Below, in pieces: positions 8,460-17,244 of a stretch of 64,000 nucleotides of DNA; position 1 is the first letter of the stretch, and the number at the start of each line of letters is the position of its first letter. The position numbers and the translations under genes were made by a program. Below the pieces are notes generated by a model. The model was not told the DNA's origin, searched no databases, and worked only from the letters and a program-made list of their open reading frames with translations. The DNA comes from Nocardioides soli (GTDB lineage: Bacteria; Actinomycetota; Actinomycetes; Propionibacteriales; Nocardioidaceae): the NCBI RefSeq assembly GCF_014191495.1, contig NZ_JACHWR010000002.1, forward strand, positions 62,001 to 126,000, given 5' to 3'.

Positions 8460-10226
8460 ATGACCGCCGACCTGAACCCGATCCTGACCTCCGTCATCGC
8501 CAGCCGGATCAAGGCCGTCGGTGAGCGCATGGGCACCGTCGTCGAGCGCAGCGCGCGCTCGCCGCTGCTGGTGGAGGGGCGCGACTTCTCCCTCGGCATC
8601 TACGACGTCGACGGGCGGCTGCTGGAGCAGACGGAGTACATCCCGATCCTGGGGTACGCCGCGGCGCCCGCGATGCAGTACATCGCCCGCAAGTTCAAGG
8701 GCAAGGTCGCCGAGGGCGACGCGATCCTCCACAACGACACCTACACCGGCGGCAACCAGGCCTCGGACTGGAAGGTCACCAAGCCCGTCTTCCACGACGG
8801 CGAGCACTTCGCCTGGGTGGTGATCTCCGCGCACCAGGCGGACGTCGGGGGCGCGGTGCCCGGCTCGTACAACCCGTACGCCCGGGACCTGTGGCAGGAG
8901 GCGCTGCGGCTCACGGCGGTCAAGGTCCACGAGGCCGGCGAGGTCCGCGAGGACGTCTGGGACCTGGTGTTCGGCAACGTGCGGCTCGACATCGTCGCCG
9001 AGGACGTCAAGGCGATGATCGGCGCCTGCACCGTCGGGGAGCGCGAGCTGAGGACCGTGGTCGACAAGTACGGCCTGGACACCTTCCGGCAGGTGACCGA
9101 GTCGATCCTCGACTCCACCGAGGCGATGGCCCGCCAGCTGATTCGCAGCATCCCCAACGGCTCCTACGAGGCCGAGTGGATCTGCCACGACGACGGCTTC
9201 GACCACGACGCCGAAATGCTGATCAAGGTCCGCATCCAGGTCGAGGACGAGCACCTGCACTTCGACTTCACCGGCACCGGGCCGCAGACACCCGGCTACG
9301 TGAACGCCCCGCTCGCGGTCACCCTGTCGTCGGTGATGATCACCTTCTTCATGCTCGCCGAGGCGGACATCCCGCACAACGACGCGATCATGCGCTGCAT
9401 CGACGTCACGGTCCCCGAGGGGACGCTGCTCAACTGCGTCTACCCGGCCGCGTCCGGCTTCGGCAACCACCTCTCCGACCAGATCTGCGCCGTGATCATG
9501 CTGGCGCTCGGGGAAGCCCTGCCCAGCCGGGTGACCGCCGGGTGGAACCCGCTCTACGGCGCGGTGATCAACGGCTGGAACGACCGGCTCCAGCGTCCCT
9601 TCGTCGACATCCTGATGAACGGCCTCAAGGGCGGTGGCGGCGGCACCGAGGGCGCCGACGGCTACGACCACATCGGCCTGATCGCCTCGGGCGGCGCCCT
9701 GGGCGCCCAGGATCCGGAGATGTTCGAGCACAACAACCCGGTCTTCCTGGAGCGGTTCGAGTACACCCGCGACTCCGGCGGCGCCGGCCAGTGGCGCGGC
9801 GGCCTCGGGGTCGAGACGGTCATCAGGTTCACCAACGACGGCGTCCAGGCCTCGATCTTCGGCGACGGGGACACCCCCGAGACCGCTGCCCCGGGGCTGA
9901 ACGGCGGCCGCAGCGGCTCGCCCAACCGGATCGAGATCGCCTACCCCGACGGGACGACGAAGGTCGCCGACCTCAAGGACCTGGTGTCGGACCTGCCCGC
10001 GGGCACCGTCTACCGGCAGCTCGCCGGCGGCGGCGGAGGGTACGGCGACCCCCTGGCCCGGCCCGCGGAGCTGGTGGCCCGCGAGGTCCGCTACGGCTAC
10101 GTCTCGGTCGGGTCCGCCCGCGACCACTACGGCGTCGTGGTCGACCCGGAGTCGCTCGAGCTCGATCCGGCCGCGACGGCCGCCTGCCGCTCCGGCGTAC
10201 CGGCCGGCGCGGGGTCGTCCGGCTGA
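8460..10226 (+). CDS. hyuB: hydantoinase/oxoprolinase subunit B (HyuB type), module 1
   Basis: A 588-residue HyuB subunit. Family landmarks include the N-terminal RSPLLVEGRDFSLGIYD region, HNDTYTGGNQASDW, the FDFTGTGPQTPGYVN segment near residue 278, and the glycine-rich end RQLAGGGGGYGDP. The ATG at 8460 is listed; an in-frame GTG at 8451 overlaps the hyuA stop as GTGA and may be the true start. With HyuA it should form the ATP-dependent enzyme. The stop codon lies inside operator site 3. Confidence 0.9.
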   Translation: MTADLNPILTSVIASRIKAVGERMGTVVERSARSPLLVEGRDFSLGIYDVDGRLLEQTEYIPILGYAAAPAMQYIARKFKGKVAEGDAILHNDTYTGGNQASDWKVTKPVFHDGEHFAWVVISAHQADVGGAVPGSYNPYARDLWQEALRLTAVKVHEAGEVREDVWDLVFGNVRLDIVAEDVKAMIGACTVGERELRTVVDKYGLDTFRQVTESILDSTEAMARQLIRSIPNGSYEAEWICHDDGFDHDAEMLIKVRIQVEDEHLHFDFTGTGPQTPGYVNAPLAVTLSSVMITFFMLAEADIPHNDAIMRCIDVTVPEGTLLNCVYPAASGFGNHLSDQICAVIMLALGEALPSRVTAGWNPLYGAVINGWNDRLQRPFVDILMNGLKGGGGGTEGADGYDHIGLIASGGALGAQDPEMFEHNNPVFLERFEYTRDSGGAGQWRGGLGVETVIRFTNDGVQASIFGDGDTPETAAPGLNGGRSGSPNRIEIAYPDGTTKVADLKDLVSDLPAGTVYRQLAGGGGGYGDPLARPAELVAREVRYGYVSVGSARDHYGVVVDPESLELDPAATAACRSGVPAGAGSSG

Positions 10227-10233
10227 GCCGGAC
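10217..10233. promoter_or_regulatory. operator candidate, site 3, upstream of shell genes
   Basis: GTCCGG and CCGGAC arms around CTGAG, overlapping the hyuB stop codon. It lies 97 bp before the first shell gene. A TAGTTT -10-like element at 10264-10269 would start a transcript with a leader of about 50 bases. Confidence 0.6.
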
Positions 10234-10329
10234 AGCGTGATCGCCGCATCCGGGCGGCAGACCTAGTTTCACCGGCAACGGACGGTCGTCCCGTCCACCT
10301 GAGATGCCATGCCAGAAAGGAACAACGAC

Positions 10330-10620
10330 ATGAGCAAGGCAGCTGCATTCATCGAGGCGGAGGGGATGGTCGCCGTCTTCGACGCCGTCGACGCGATGGT
10401 GAAGGCCACCGACGTCACGGTCGAGGGGACCATGCGTCTCGGCGGCGGGATCGTGGCCGTCGCCCTCAGCGGCGACCTCGCCACCGTGGAGGAGGCGACC
10501 GAGATCGGCGTCGCCACGGCCCGCTCCCTGACCCGCGGCAAGGTGGCCTCGGTCATCTTCGCCAGCCCCAGCGTCCCCGTTGCGGCGATCGCCGCCAACA
10601 CCGCCGTCATCGACGGCTGA
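10330..10620 (+). CDS. bacterial microcompartment hexamer shell protein (BMC-H) 1
   Basis: A 96-residue single BMC-domain protein. It has the family start (AAFIEAEGMVAVFDAVDAMV) and the central loop RLGGG at residues 36-40 in place of the common K/R-IGSG pore loop, then GDLATVEEATEIG and a short C-terminus. Six copies form a flat hexagonal tile of a protein shell, with the loop lining the central pore. The start has AAGGAA upstream. Two more shell genes follow within 340 bp. The altered pore loop implies different selectivity from its neighbour. Confidence 0.9.
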   Translation: MSKAAAFIEAEGMVAVFDAVDAMVKATDVTVEGTMRLGGGIVAVALSGDLATVEEATEIGVATARSLTRGKVASVIFASPSVPVAAIAANTAVIDG

Positions 10621-10633
10621 GGAGTGCACAGAC

Positions 10634-10951
10634 ATGGCTAAGGACAACGCAATCGGCCTGATCGAGACCCGGGGCATCGTGGCCCTGGTCGCCGGTATCG
10701 AGGCGATGATGAAGACCTCCGAGGTGCAGACGGTCAACGTCGAGCGGATCGGGTCGGGCTACTTCTCGGCCGCCGTGCAGGGCGATATCGCCGCGGTGCG
10801 GCAGGCCCTGGACTCCGGGTCCGCGGCGGTCAAGCAGTACGGCGAGCTCCGCTCGGCGCAGCTCTACCCGCGGCCTGCGGAGGAGTCGGTGGCCCTGCTC
10901 GACAACGGCACGCGCGACCTCCTCGGTGGCGGTACGCCGAAGAAGGGCTGA
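10634..10951 (+). CDS. bacterial microcompartment hexamer shell protein (BMC-H) 2
   Basis: A 105-residue single BMC-domain protein starting at the ATG at 10634; the longer upstream frame is rejected because it overlaps shell protein 1. Landmarks are AIGLIETRGIVALVAGIEAM, the canonical pore loop RIGSG at residues 38-42, and GDIAAVRQALDSG. A 20-residue C-terminal tail ends in GGTPKKG. It is a PduA/CcmK-like shell tile. The gap to the preceding gene is 13 bp and to the vertex gene 4 bp. Confidence 0.92.
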   Translation: MAKDNAIGLIETRGIVALVAGIEAMMKTSEVQTVNVERIGSGYFSAAVQGDIAAVRQALDSGSAAVKQYGELRSAQLYPRPAEESVALLDNGTRDLLGGGTPKKG

Positions 10952-10955
10952 GCCG

Positions 10956-11213
10956 ATGATGCTCGCCAGGGTCACCGGCCGGGTGTGGCACGAGCGTGCG
11001 GTCGGCAACCTCGACCAGCGCCGCCTCGTCACCCTCCAGCCGGTGGGTGAGACCACGACGTACGTCGCGGTCGACCTCATCGACGTCTCGGCGCCCGACC
11101 TGGTCGTCGTCGCCCAGGACGAGGCCGCCCAGGCGGCCGTCGGCGGCGACGCGGCCGGCATCGACCTGGCGGTCGTCGGACTGGTCGCCGGGGCGGACGC
11201 CGTCGAGGTCTGA
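10956..11213 (+). CDS. microcompartment vertex protein (EutN/CcmL, BMC-P)
   Basis: An 85-residue EutN/CcmL-family protein. It starts MMLARVTGRVWHERAVGNLD, followed by RLVTLQPVG, VAVDLIDVSAPDLVVV and the C-terminal strand DLAVVGLVAGADAVEV. These proteins form pentamers that cap the shell vertices, so its presence argues for a closed shell. It is the only vertex protein in the window. The ATG at 10956 is preferred over upstream GTG codons, which lie inside shell gene 2. Confidence 0.9.
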   Translation: MMLARVTGRVWHERAVGNLDQRRLVTLQPVGETTTYVAVDLIDVSAPDLVVVAQDEAAQAAVGGDAAGIDLAVVGLVAGADAVEV

Positions 11214-11280
11214 CCCGCGCAGCCGCGGGTCGGTCAGGAGGGCCGGCGGGGTACGCCGGCCAGGAACAGGAGAAGAGCCA

Positions 11281-12759
11281 GTGCAGGAGTTGCGCAACTT
11301 CGTCGACGGGCAGTTCGTCGACGGGTCCGCCGAGTTCGACAAGGTGGGACCCGTGGACGGCAGCGTGGTCGCGCGGGTGCACGAGGCCGGGGCGATGGTG
11401 GTGGACCGCGCCGTGCGGTCCGCCCAGCGGGCCCTCGAGGGACCGTGGGCGTCGCTCTCGGTCAACGACCGGGCGCAGCTGCTGCGCCGGCTGGCCGACC
11501 GCATCGACGAGCGGGCCGAGGACCTCCTCGCTGCGGAGATCGGCGACACCGGCAAGCCGGAGGCCCTGGCGCGGCGCCTCGACGTCGCGCGCGCGGCGCA
11601 GAACTTCCGCGCCTTCGCCGACGTCGTCGCCGCGGCCGGACTCGACTCCTTCCTGACCGAGACCGCCGACGGGCAGCGGGCGCTCAACTACGCGCTGCGC
11701 CGCCCGATCGGCGTGGTCGCGGTGATCGTGCCGTGGAACCTGCCGCTGCTGCTGCTCACCTGGAAGGTGGCGCCGGCGCTGGCCTGCGGCAACGCGGTGG
11801 TGGTCAAGCCGTCGGAGGAGACGCCCTCCTCGGCGACCGTGCTCGCCGAGATCATCGCGGAGGTCGGCATCCCGGACGGCGTGTTCAACCTCGTGCACGG
11901 CTTCGGCCCCGGGTCGACCGGCGAGCTGCTGACCACGCACCCGGGCATCGACGCCGTGACCTTCACCGGCGAGTCCCGCACCGGCGCCGCCATCATGCGC
12001 GCAGTGGCACCCCGGGTCCGGCCGGTCTCCTTCGAGCTGGGCGGCAAGAACGCCGCGGTCGTCTTCGACGACGCCGACCTCGACCGGACCGTCGCCGGCC
12101 TCGCGCGGTCGGTCTTCACCAACACCGGACAGGTCTGCCTGTGCACCGAGCGCGTCTACGTGCAGCGCGGGATCTACGACGAGGTGGTCGCCGGCCTGGT
12201 GGAGCGCGCCGAGCAGCTGCGGCTGGGCGACCCGCGTGACCCCGCGACCACGACCGGCCCGCTGATCTCCCACGCCCACCGGGAGAAGGTGCTCTCCTAC
12301 CTCGCGATGGCTGAGGACCAGGGGGCGAAGGTCGCCGTCGGCGGCGGCATCCCGGCGATGGGCGCGGGCCTCGAGGGCGGCTCCTGGATCCAGCCCACGC
12401 TGTGGACCGGCGTCGACAACTCGATGCCGGTGATGCGTGAGGAGATCTTCGGCCCGGTCGCGGGTCTGGTGCCCTTCGACACCGAGGCCGAGGCGATCCG
12501 CCTCGCCAACGACACCGACTACGGCCTCGCCGCCGCGGTCTGGACGCAGGACATCGACCGCGGGCACCGGGTTGCGGCGAGCATGAAGGTCGGGATGTCC
12601 TGGGTCAACACCTGGTACCTGCGCGACCTGCGGTCGCCCTTCGGCGGCAGTGCCCTGTCGGGGATCGGCCGCGAGGGCGGGCATCATTCGCTGGACTTCT
12701 ACACCTCACCCACCAACGTGTGCGTCGCCCTGGTGGACGCCGACGAGGAGCTGACCTGA
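11281..12759 (+). CDS. amnC: aldehyde dehydrogenase, probable 2-aminomuconate-6-semialdehyde dehydrogenase
   Basis: A 492-residue NAD-dependent aldehyde dehydrogenase. Motifs are PWNLPLLLLTWK at 151-162, the general base in FELGGKN (Glu252) and the nucleophile in NTGQVCLC (Cys286). The C-terminal segment SPFGGSALSGIGREGGHHS is typical of hydroxymuconic/aminomuconic semialdehyde dehydrogenases. The GTG start at 11281 has CAGGAG upstream. It lies 67 bp after the vertex gene and overlaps the decarboxylase gene by one base. With a RidA-type deaminase beside it, the amino substrate is more likely than the hydroxy one. Confidence 0.82.
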   Translation: MQELRNFVDGQFVDGSAEFDKVGPVDGSVVARVHEAGAMVVDRAVRSAQRALEGPWASLSVNDRAQLLRRLADRIDERAEDLLAAEIGDTGKPEALARRLDVARAAQNFRAFADVVAAAGLDSFLTETADGQRALNYALRRPIGVVAVIVPWNLPLLLLTWKVAPALACGNAVVVKPSEETPSSATVLAEIIAEVGIPDGVFNLVHGFGPGSTGELLTTHPGIDAVTFTGESRTGAAIMRAVAPRVRPVSFELGGKNAAVVFDDADLDRTVAGLARSVFTNTGQVCLCTERVYVQRGIYDEVVAGLVERAEQLRLGDPRDPATTTGPLISHAHREKVLSYLAMAEDQGAKVAVGGGIPAMGAGLEGGSWIQPTLWTGVDNSMPVMREEIFGPVAGLVPFDTEAEAIRLANDTDYGLAAAVWTQDIDRGHRVAASMKVGMSWVNTWYLRDLRSPFGGSALSGIGREGGHHSLDFYTSPTNVCVALVDADEELT

Positions 12760-13541
12760 TGGAGGCGCACCCGGACGCCGAGGCGGCCGGCCGGCTCACG
12801 GCCCTGCTGCACGGCGCGGCCGAGCGGGCGGAGGCCGTGCGGCAGCCGGACCACGAGCTCTCCGAGGACCTGGCGTACGCCGTGCAGCGCGGTCTGCTGG
12901 ACAGCTCGCTCGCCGCCGGCGACACCCAGGCGGGCGTCAAGCTCGGCTTCACCAGCCGGGCCAAGATGGAGCAGATGGGGATCGACTCGGTGATCGCCGG
13001 GTTCCTGCTGGCCTCCAGCCGGGTCCCCGACGGCGGCGAGCTGGACCGCGGCCGGCTGATCCACCCGCGCGTCGAGCCCGAGATCGCCTTCCGGATCGGC
13101 CGCGACATCGGCCGCGACGAGTCGCCCGACGCCGTCGTGGCCGCCGTCGACGCCGTGGCACCCGCGCTTGAGGTGATCGACTCCCGCTACCGCGATTTCC
13201 GGTTCCGGCTCGGCGACGTCATCGCCGACAACACCTCGGCCGCCCGGTGGGTGGTCGGCCCCTGGCAGGAGGTTCCGCCCGAGCTGGACGCCCGCGCGGT
13301 GTCCCTGAGCTTCGACGACGACGAGGTGGCCGCCGGCAGCACTGCCGCGATCCTCGGCGATCCGTGGGAGGCGCTGCGCCAGCTGCGCGGGCTGACCGCC
13401 GACCACCTCGCGCTGCGCGCGGGCTACGTCGTGCTCGCCGGCGCCGCGACCGAGGCGGTCGCCCTGCCCGCGAGCGGACGGGTCCGGGTGCGCGTCGCCG
13501 GGCTCGGGGAGGCCTCCCTGGTCGTCGGGTGCCGGCCGTGA
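12759..13541 (+). CDS. 4-oxalocrotonate decarboxylase-like protein
   Basis: A 260-residue member of the hydratase/decarboxylase (MhpD/DmpH) family. The segments [17 protein letters not shown] near residue 57 and [18 protein letters not shown] near 100 match 4-oxalocrotonate decarboxylases better than dienoate hydratases. It would convert 4-oxalocrotonate to 2-oxopent-4-enoate with a divalent metal. The start overlaps the dehydrogenase stop and the end overlaps the RidA gene. A separate hydratase paralogue at 28272 supports the decarboxylase assignment here. Confidence 0.8.
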   Translation: MEAHPDAEAAGRLTALLHGAAERAEAVRQPDHELSEDLAYAVQRGLLDSSLAAGDTQAGVKLGFTSRAKMEQMGIDSVIAGFLLASSRVPDGGELDRGRLIHPRVEPEIAFRIGRDIGRDESPDAVVAAVDAVAPALEVIDSRYRDFRFRLGDVIADNTSAARWVVGPWQEVPPELDARAVSLSFDDDEVAAGSTAAILGDPWEALRQLRGLTADHLALRAGYVVLAGAATEAVALPASGRVRVRVAGLGEASLVVGCRP

Positions 13542-13948
13542 GCGGCGTGGTCCCGCACCTCGCGGTACCGCGCGGCGCCTTCCCCCACGTCAAGGTGGTC
13601 GGCGACATGGTCTTCGTCTCCGGCACCAGCAGCCGGGCGCCCGACAACACCATCGTCGGCGCCGAGGTCGACGAGCTCGGCACCACGCGCCTGGACATCC
13701 GGGTGCAGACGCGGGAGGTGCTCGCCACCATGGGCCGCATCCTGCAGACGGTCGGGTGCACCCTCGACGACCTGGTCCAGGTCACCACCTACCTGGTCAG
13801 CATGAACGACTTCGGCGGCTACAACGAGGTCTACGCCGAGCACTTCGACACCACCGGCCCCACCCGCACCACCGTGGCCGTCCACCAGCTGCCGCATCCG
13901 CATCTGCTGCTGGAGATCCAGGGGATCGCGCACCGGCCGCAGCCGTGA
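13538..13948 (+). CDS. amnD: RidA-family deaminase, probable 2-aminomuconate deaminase
   Basis: A 136-residue RidA/YjgF-family protein with GTG start overlapping the previous stop. The family landmarks are [12 protein letters not shown], the active-site arginine in GPTRTTVAV, and the C-terminal glutamate in LLLEIQGIA. The GTSSR-PDNT signature and the AFPHVK start resemble AmnD-type 2-aminomuconate deaminases. It would hydrolyse 2-aminomuconate to 4-oxalocrotonate and ammonia, exactly between the neighbouring dehydrogenase and decarboxylase. The trimeric RidA fold is known for the family. Confidence 0.82.
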   Translation: MSGVVPHLAVPRGAFPHVKVVGDMVFVSGTSSRAPDNTIVGAEVDELGTTRLDIRVQTREVLATMGRILQTVGCTLDDLVQVTTYLVSMNDFGGYNEVYAEHFDTTGPTRTTVAVHQLPHPHLLLEIQGIAHRPQP

Positions 13949-13951
13949 CCT

Positions 13952-13984
13952 GCGCTGGTGTCCGGCTCTGCCGGACACCAGCGC
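13952..13984. promoter_or_regulatory. operator candidate, site 4, 14-bp perfect arms
   Basis: A perfect inverted repeat with arms GCGCTGGTGTCCGG and CCGGACACCAGCGC around CTCTG. It is the longest member of the family and ends 35 bp before the M24 start at 14020. It follows the RidA stop directly, so it could also act as a terminator hairpin, but there is no T-run. Confidence 0.7.
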
Positions 13985-14019
13985 GTCGGCGCGGGTCGGT
14001 GAGCGCCTAGGTTGCCGCC

Positions 14020-15444
14020 ATGACACGAGTCTTCCGGGTCCCTCACGGGGGCGACGGCGCCGACCGCGGCTGGACCGGGTCGGTCCGGCCGGCCCCCCAC
14101 GGCGTACCGGCCGCACCGGCGCGGACGCCGTCGCCGCGGGTCACGCCCCGGCCCGCAGTCCCCGTGCCCGCCCCGCCCGCCGCCACCGCCACGCCCGCTG
14201 GGCCCACCGCGGCCGAGGTCGCCTGCAGCCCGTGCGCGCGCGAGGCCACCACGCACCCGCGGGCCTGCCGGCCCCACAGCGTCACCGGCACCGGCTCCTT
14301 CGCCGAGCGGGACCGGCGCTGGACCGCGCTGCACCGAGCGATGGCCGAGGAGAGCTACGACGCCCTCGTGTTCGCCGGCGCCGACTACCGCGGGCACAAG
14401 GGCAGCCTGCGCTACCTCGCGGACTACAACCTCGCGCACCGCTACGGGTACGCCGTGATGTTCGCCGACGAGGCGCCGGTGATGGTGCTCCCGCAGAACC
14501 TCGTCTCGGGCCGCCGGCCGGCGACCGCCTGGGTCGACGACTACGAGTACCCCTACAACCTGGGCGAGGGGCTCGCGAAGCTGCTGGCCGACCGCCGGCA
14601 GGTCGCCCGCATCGGCATCGTCGGCATGGGCCAGGTGATGAAGGTCGAGGACTACCTCCAGCTGCGGGCCGCACTGCCCGGCCGCGAACTCGTCGACGCC
14701 TCGCTGCTCTTCGAGCGGGTGCGCGCGACCAAGAGCCCGGCCGAGCTCGAGGCCGTCAAGGAGGGCGCCTACATCCTCGACCGCTGCTTCGACCGGCTGC
14801 TCGAGATCGCGCGGCCGGGCATGACCGAGCGCGCCCTCGCGGCCGAGATGTACGGCGTCGCCGCCCTGCTCGGGGGCGAGGACCCGCTGTTCCTGACGAT
14901 GTACGTCGACCCCGAGCCCACGGGTGCGGTGCCGACGTTCGGCGTCCCCCGTGACCGGGAGCTGCGGCCCACCGACCTGCTGTGCTTCTCCTACGAGCTC
15001 GTCGGCCCCTCCGGCTACTGGGTCGAGTTCGCCCGCATGGTGACGTTCGCGCCGCCCCGCGAGCCCGTGGAGCGGATGGCCCGCGCCGTGTCGGGCGGCA
15101 TCGCCGCGGCGACCGGCGCGCTGCGCCCCGGTGCCGCGATGGGCGACGTGCAGCGCGCGCTGCTCGCGGCCATCGAGGCCGAGGGCACCAAGACGTCGTA
15201 CTGGTCCGGGCATGGCATGGGCCTCGACGTGCTCGAGGAGCCGTGGGTGGGCCTGGACGTCGTCCAGGACGGCGGCGACGCCGGTGCCATCACCGCGGCC
15301 GCCGACGGCATGGTCCTCGCGATCCATCCGACGCCGTGGGACGAGCCGCACCAGACCATGGGCTACATGGCCGACTCGCTGGTGATCAGCGAGGGCGTGT
15401 GCCGCTCCCTCTCCCAGCACCCCGTCCAGCTCTACCGCGTCTGA
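14020..15444 (+). CDS. M24 pita-bread-fold hydrolase with N-terminal tag (module 2)
   Basis: A 474-residue paralogue of the 5061 protein. Residues 1-18 (MTRVFRVPHGG onward to GW) resemble the tag of the other two proteins. Residues 22-64 are a Pro/Ala-rich linker, the creatinase N-domain starts near 95 and the pita-bread domain near 240. Metal ligand positions read Ser324, Glu336, His398, His436 and Ala451, the same altered set as in module 1 apart from the first. The catalytic residues therefore differ from metal-dependent prolidases and recall creatinase. TAGGTT lies 6 bases before the ATG with no ribosome site, so the mRNA is probably leaderless. It heads an M24-hyuB-hyuA operon. Confidence 0.85.
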   Translation: MTRVFRVPHGGDGADRGWTGSVRPAPHGVPAAPARTPSPRVTPRPAVPVPAPPAATATPAGPTAAEVACSPCAREATTHPRACRPHSVTGTGSFAERDRRWTALHRAMAEESYDALVFAGADYRGHKGSLRYLADYNLAHRYGYAVMFADEAPVMVLPQNLVSGRRPATAWVDDYEYPYNLGEGLAKLLADRRQVARIGIVGMGQVMKVEDYLQLRAALPGRELVDASLLFERVRATKSPAELEAVKEGAYILDRCFDRLLEIARPGMTERALAAEMYGVAALLGGEDPLFLTMYVDPEPTGAVPTFGVPRDRELRPTDLLCFSYELVGPSGYWVEFARMVTFAPPREPVERMARAVSGGIAAATGALRPGAAMGDVQRALLAAIEAEGTKTSYWSGHGMGLDVLEEPWVGLDVVQDGGDAGAITAAADGMVLAIHPTPWDEPHQTMGYMADSLVISEGVCRSLSQHPVQLYRV

Positions 15445-15471
15445 CCGGCGCGAGATGACCAGGAGACACCC

Positions 15472-17244
15472 ATGACCCAGACCGGCCCGGTCGACCCGAT
15501 CCTCGCGTCAGTGCTGCAGCGCCGCGTGGACGCCATCACCAAGGAGATGGCGACGCTGCTGATGCGCTCGTCGCGGTCGCCGATCTTCAACGAGATCGGC
15601 GACCTGGTCACGGTGCTCTTCGACCGGCACGGCCGCACGCTCGGGCAGGCGGAGTTCGCCGCCATCATCGCGTTCGGTGCCCAGCCGCCGCTGGAGTACA
15701 TCATCGACTACTTCGGCGACGACATCGCCGAGGGCGACGTCATCGTGCACAACGACGTCTTCACCGGCGGCAACCAGAACGCCGACACCGGGGTCTACGT
15801 CCCGATCTTCCACGGGGACGAGCTCGTCGCCTGGGCCGCCAGCAAGGGCCACCTCGCCGACATCGGTGGGATGACCGCCGGCGGCTACGACCCGCAGGCG
15901 CGCGAGGTCTGGCAGGAGGCGCTGCGGATCCCGCCCGTGAAGGTCTACGAGTCGGGCCGGTTCCGCAAGGACGTCTGGGACCTGATCGCGGCGAACATCC
16001 GGCTCGACTTCGTCATGGAGGACGTGAAGTCGATGATCGGGTCCTGCGTGGTCGGCCGGCGCCGGCTGACCGAGGTGCTCGACCGCTACGGCGTGGCGTC
16101 GTTCGACGCCCACATGGACTACGTGCTCCAGGCATCGGAGCGGCAGGTGCGCGCCGAGATCGAGCGCTGGCCCGACGGCGTCTACCGCGGCGAGAGCGAG
16201 ATGGTCTCCGACGGCCTCGACAAGACCAAGCGCTACCGGATCGCCTGCGAGATCCGGATCGAGGGCGACGAGATCACCTTCGACTTCTCCGAGACCGACG
16301 ACCAGGCCCCCGGCTTCACCAACATGCCGCCGGCGTCGGCCGCGGGCGCGGTGCGCATCGCGTTCCTGATGCTGATCGCCGCGGGCGGCATCGTCGTACC
16401 CACGAACCAGGGGCTCTTCGGCGCGGTGCGGACCGTCTTCCGCGAGGGCTCGCTGCTCAACCCGCGGTTCCCCGCGGCCACGATCTACGGCAACCAGATG
16501 TGCGACGACATCTTCGAGGCGATCATGTCGGCCCTCGCCGACGCGCTGCCCGACCGGGTCACCGCGGGCTGGACGAAGTTCCTCTCGGGCATCCTGCACG
16601 GCGTCGACGAGCGCACCGGCGAGCAGTTCGTGACGCTGACCGTCTTCCAGCGCAACGGCGCGGGCGCGATGCGCGGGCACGACGGCTGGGACGCGCTCGG
16701 CTTCACCGGCACCGCCGGCCAGATGCGGGCCCCGGACCCGGAGATGTTCGAGCTCTCCTCGCCCCACTTCCTCGAGTACCACGAGTACCTGCCCGACTCC
16801 GCGGGCGCGGGGGAGTGGCGAGGCGGCCTCGGCACCCGGTCGTCGTGGCGCTGCCTGGGCCGCGACGAGGTGGGCGTCACCAACGGCGAGGGCATGGAGT
16901 CGGAGGGGGCCACCCCGCCGCGCGGTCTCTTCGGCGGGCACGACGCCGGCCTCAACCGGATGCGGGTCGACTACCCCGACGGCACCGTGCTCGAGTGGGG
17001 CTCCAAGGACATGGTGGAGCTGCCGCCCGGCAGCCTGGTCACCGCCCAGAGCTGGGGCGGCGGCGGGTACGGCGACCCGCGCCGGCGGCCGGCGGAGCTG
17101 GTCCACGCCGACGTGCTCGACGAGCTGCTGAGCATCGAGAACGCCCGCGACCACTACGGCGTCGCCGTCCGCGACGACCTGACCCTCGACCACGAGGCGA
17201 CCACGCGGCTGCGCGGTCTCGCCCGCGAAGGAGCAGCACAGTGA
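15472..17244 (+). CDS. hyuB: hydantoinase/oxoprolinase subunit B (HyuB type), module 2
   Basis: A 590-residue HyuB paralogue of the 8460 protein. It shares RSPIFNEIGDLVTVLFD, HNDVFTGGNQNADTG, FDFSETDDQAPGFTN and the closing SWGGGGYGDP. The ATG has AGGAGA upstream. Its 3' end overlaps hyuA by four bases. Subunit order is B then A, the reverse of module 1, so the two modules are not a simple recent tandem copy. It probably acts on a related cyclic or amide substrate. Confidence 0.9.
   Translation: MTQTGPVDPILASVLQRRVDAITKEMATLLMRSSRSPIFNEIGDLVTVLFDRHGRTLGQAEFAAIIAFGAQPPLEYIIDYFGDDIAEGDVIVHNDVFTGGNQNADTGVYVPIFHGDELVAWAASKGHLADIGGMTAGGYDPQAREVWQEALRIPPVKVYESGRFRKDVWDLIAANIRLDFVMEDVKSMIGSCVVGRRRLTEVLDRYGVASFDAHMDYVLQASERQVRAEIERWPDGVYRGESEMVSDGLDKTKRYRIACEIRIEGDEITFDFSETDDQAPGFTNMPPASAAGAVRIAFLMLIAAGGIVVPTNQGLFGAVRTVFREGSLLNPRFPAATIYGNQMCDDIFEAIMSALADALPDRVTAGWTKFLSGILHGVDERTGEQFVTLTVFQRNGAGAMRGHDGWDALGFTGTAGQMRAPDPEMFELSSPHFLEYHEYLPDSAGAGEWRGGLGTRSSWRCLGRDEVGVTNGEGMESEGATPPRGLFGGHDAGLNRMRVDYPDGTVLEWGSKDMVELPPGSLVTAQSWGGGGYGDPRRRPAELVHADVLDELLSIENARDHYGVAVRDDLTLDHEATTRLRGLAREGAAQ

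Noticed and set aside
11281..12759. Aldehyde dehydrogenase as a CoA-acylating enzyme typical of many microcompartments
   Set aside because: It has the non-acylating catalytic Glu and Cys motifs and the C-terminal pattern of muconic semialdehyde dehydrogenases; the acylating enzyme is the separate gene at 27319.
13952..13984. The 14-bp inverted repeat as only a terminator for the shell operon
   Set aside because: The same core recurs four more times directly before promoters, including a divergent region where no gene ends, so an operator role explains all copies better.
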